From Mesorhizobium sp. B1-1-8 (GTDB taxonomy: Bacteria > Pseudomonadota > Alphaproteobacteria > Rhizobiales > Rhizobiaceae): a stretch of DNA of 64,000 bases. A model generated the notes under the pieces. That model was not told the DNA's origin. It worked only from the letters and a program-made list of their open reading frames with translations, and did not search any database. Shown one piece after another: positions 63,144 to 64,000 of the stretch. Positions within the stretch are counted from its first letter, which is position 1, and each line of letters begins with the position of its first letter. The position numbers were made by a program, and so were the translations under genes. The stretch lies in contig NZ_CP083956.1 in assembly GCF_006442795.2 (NCBI RefSeq), forward strand, positions 682,001 to 746,000, given 5' to 3'.

Positions 63144-63332
63144 CTAAGCGTCTTGCTTGTGGCGGTGCTTGCCGCGGCCCTTTTCGGCGGGCGCCTCGCC
63201 GGAGCGAACCTGCTTGCCGTCCGCCTTGTCGCGGCGGGCGCCGGGTTGAACGGCGATCGGATGTGGGGGGATGCCCTCGCGGGCGGTCTTGGTTTCAAGT
63301 CGGCTGATGAAGATGTCGAAGCGATTGGGCAT
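63144..63332 (-). CDS. Small basic hypothetical protein (62 aa)
   Basis: MPNRFDIFISRLETKTAREG followed by a Lys/Arg/Gly-rich tail ending KGRGKHRHKQDA. GGGAGGAGGC upstream of ATG 63332 is a strong SD. It looks disordered, possibly nucleic-acid binding. The IS1380 copy inserted exactly at its stop: the CTA of the duplicated CTAA gives TAG, so the product is not changed by insertion. Function unknown. Confidence 0.65.
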   Translation of the reverse strand: MPNRFDIFISRLETKTAREGIPPHPIAVQPGARRDKADGKQVRSGEAPAEKGRGKHRHKQDA

Positions 63333-63487
63333 CGTCCGGTCCTGCCTCCTCCCGGGAATCAGGGATGAAATTCACCGATGTCGGTCTGGTTCCTCACTGT
63401 GGCGAAGGCATGGCGATTTCCTTACATCGACCTCACGTTTTGCAACGAGGCGTGAGCCATGCCAAACAGGGGTAGGGAGGGCATTCG

Positions 63488-64000
63488 GTGACCGGCGAAA
63501 AACGCAGCTACCTGATCGGGCAGACCGAGATTCCGGCGCGGCCGCTCGAGCCGGCGCTCTATCTGGTGGCGACGCCGATCGGGAATCTGGCCGACATCAC
63601 TTTGCGCGCGCTGGAGACGCTGGCCGCCGCCGACGTCGTCGCCTGCGAGGACACGCGGGTTTCACGCGTGCTGCTCGAACGTTACGGCATCCGCCGCCGC
63701 ACCACCGCCTATCACGAGCACAATGCCGGCGAGGCCGGGCCGAAACTGATCGTGGCCTTGCAGGCCGGGCAGAGCGTGGCGCTGATCTCGGACGCCGGCA
63801 CGCCGCTCGTCTCCGATCCCGGTTACCGGCTGGTCGGCGAGGCGCTGGAGCATGGCATCCGCGTCGTGCCGATCCCCGGCCCGTCAGCGGCGCTTGCCGC
63901 GCTGACGGCTTCAGGGCTGCCCTCCGACGCATTTCTGTTCGCCGGCTTCCTGCCTGCGAAAAGCGGCCAGCGGCTGACGAAGCTGGAAAGTTTTCGATCG
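63488..64000 (+). CDS. rsmI: 16S rRNA (cytidine1402-2'-O)-methyltransferase RsmI, N-terminal part
   Basis: 171 residues before the window ends. ALYLVATPIGNLADITLRALETLAAADVVACEDTRVSRVLL, AYHEHNAGEAGPKL, SVALISDAGTPLVSDPGYRLV and VVPIPGPSAALAALTASGLPSDAFLFAGFLPAKSGQR are the RsmI/YraL blocks of the tetrapyrrole-methylase fold. Uses SAM to 2'-O-methylate C1402 in 16S rRNA. GTG 63488 with GGGAGGGC is the start. In rhizobia rsmI often sits in the hemW-rdgB-rph neighbourhood, so the IS and repeats here are later insertions. Confidence 0.95.
   Translation, partial: MTGEKRSYLIGQTEIPARPLEPALYLVATPIGNLADITLRALETLAAADVVACEDTRVSRVLLERYGIRRRTTAYHEHNAGEAGPKLIVALQAGQSVALISDAGTPLVSDPGYRLVGEALEHGIRVVPIPGPSAALAALTASGLPSDAFLFAGFLPAKSGQRLTKLESFRS

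Overview
The window is GC-rich alphaproteobacterial chromosome, most like Mesorhizobium or a close relative in the Rhizobiales. The signs are an Irr-type iron box in front of mbfA, sigma-EcfG-type promoters, a ROSE-like RNA thermometer on an Hsp20 gene, the hrcA / rph-rdgB-hemW-rsmI neighbourhood, DUF982 proteins, a Usg protein, and many rhizobial palindromic intergenic repeats. No rRNA, tRNA or CRISPR array was seen.

Layout. 1-3.4 kb: hydantoinase/oxoprolinase N-terminus, cupredoxin, CDGSH Fe-S protein and two paralogous secreted Cys-rich proteins, separated by palindromic repeats. 3.5-10.6 kb: accessory segment with an ISAs1-family element (21-bp ends, 10-bp target duplication, inserted in a repeat), an IS481-family element, a membrane protein, and an AT-richer OLD-family ATPase/TOPRIM nuclease gene split by an IS1380-family element. 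10.9-18 kb: lepA, TadG-like protein, a DUF559 endonuclease gene framed by near-perfect 59-bp inverted repeats, DUF1223 protein, a Met-Lys-Pro-Ala repeat protein, msrA. 17-35 kb: cyanide-insensitive quinol oxidase (cioAB), NodIJ-like ABC exporter, DUF2156 protein, PAP2 phosphatase, DMT transporter, SMP-30-like protein with a divergent XRE regulator, alpha/beta-hydrolase, CYTH-CHAD pair, a TetR-HlyD-ABC-ABC2 efflux operon resembling E. coli cecR-ybhGFS, and an SDR/LysR divergent pair.

35.7-51 kb becomes a stress region: dehydratase, mbfA under a predicted Irr box, ArsR with NIPSNAP/ABM proteins, ku-ligD (NHEJ) and a DUF892 protein each behind a GGAAC-N16/17-CGTT promoter, small secreted or orphan peptides, two Hsp20s, two DUF982 proteins, Usg, and groESL behind a CIRCE element. 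The CIRCE repressor gene hrcA lies at 56.8-57.9 kb in the same window.

51-64 kb is mostly housekeeping: YCII/ECF-sigma pair, cysK, LysE exporter, PQQ-type sorbosone dehydrogenase, hrcA, rph-VOC-rdgB-hemW, then a beheaded LMW-phosphatase fragment, a second IS1380 copy (frameshifted transposase), a 62-residue basic protein and the start of rsmI.

The most unusual features are the DUF559 gene sitting inside a long inverted repeat like a transposase in an IS, the reconstructable OLD nuclease knocked out by IS1380, the twin Cys-rich secreted proteins, and the concentration of several distinct stress-control signals in about 8 kb.
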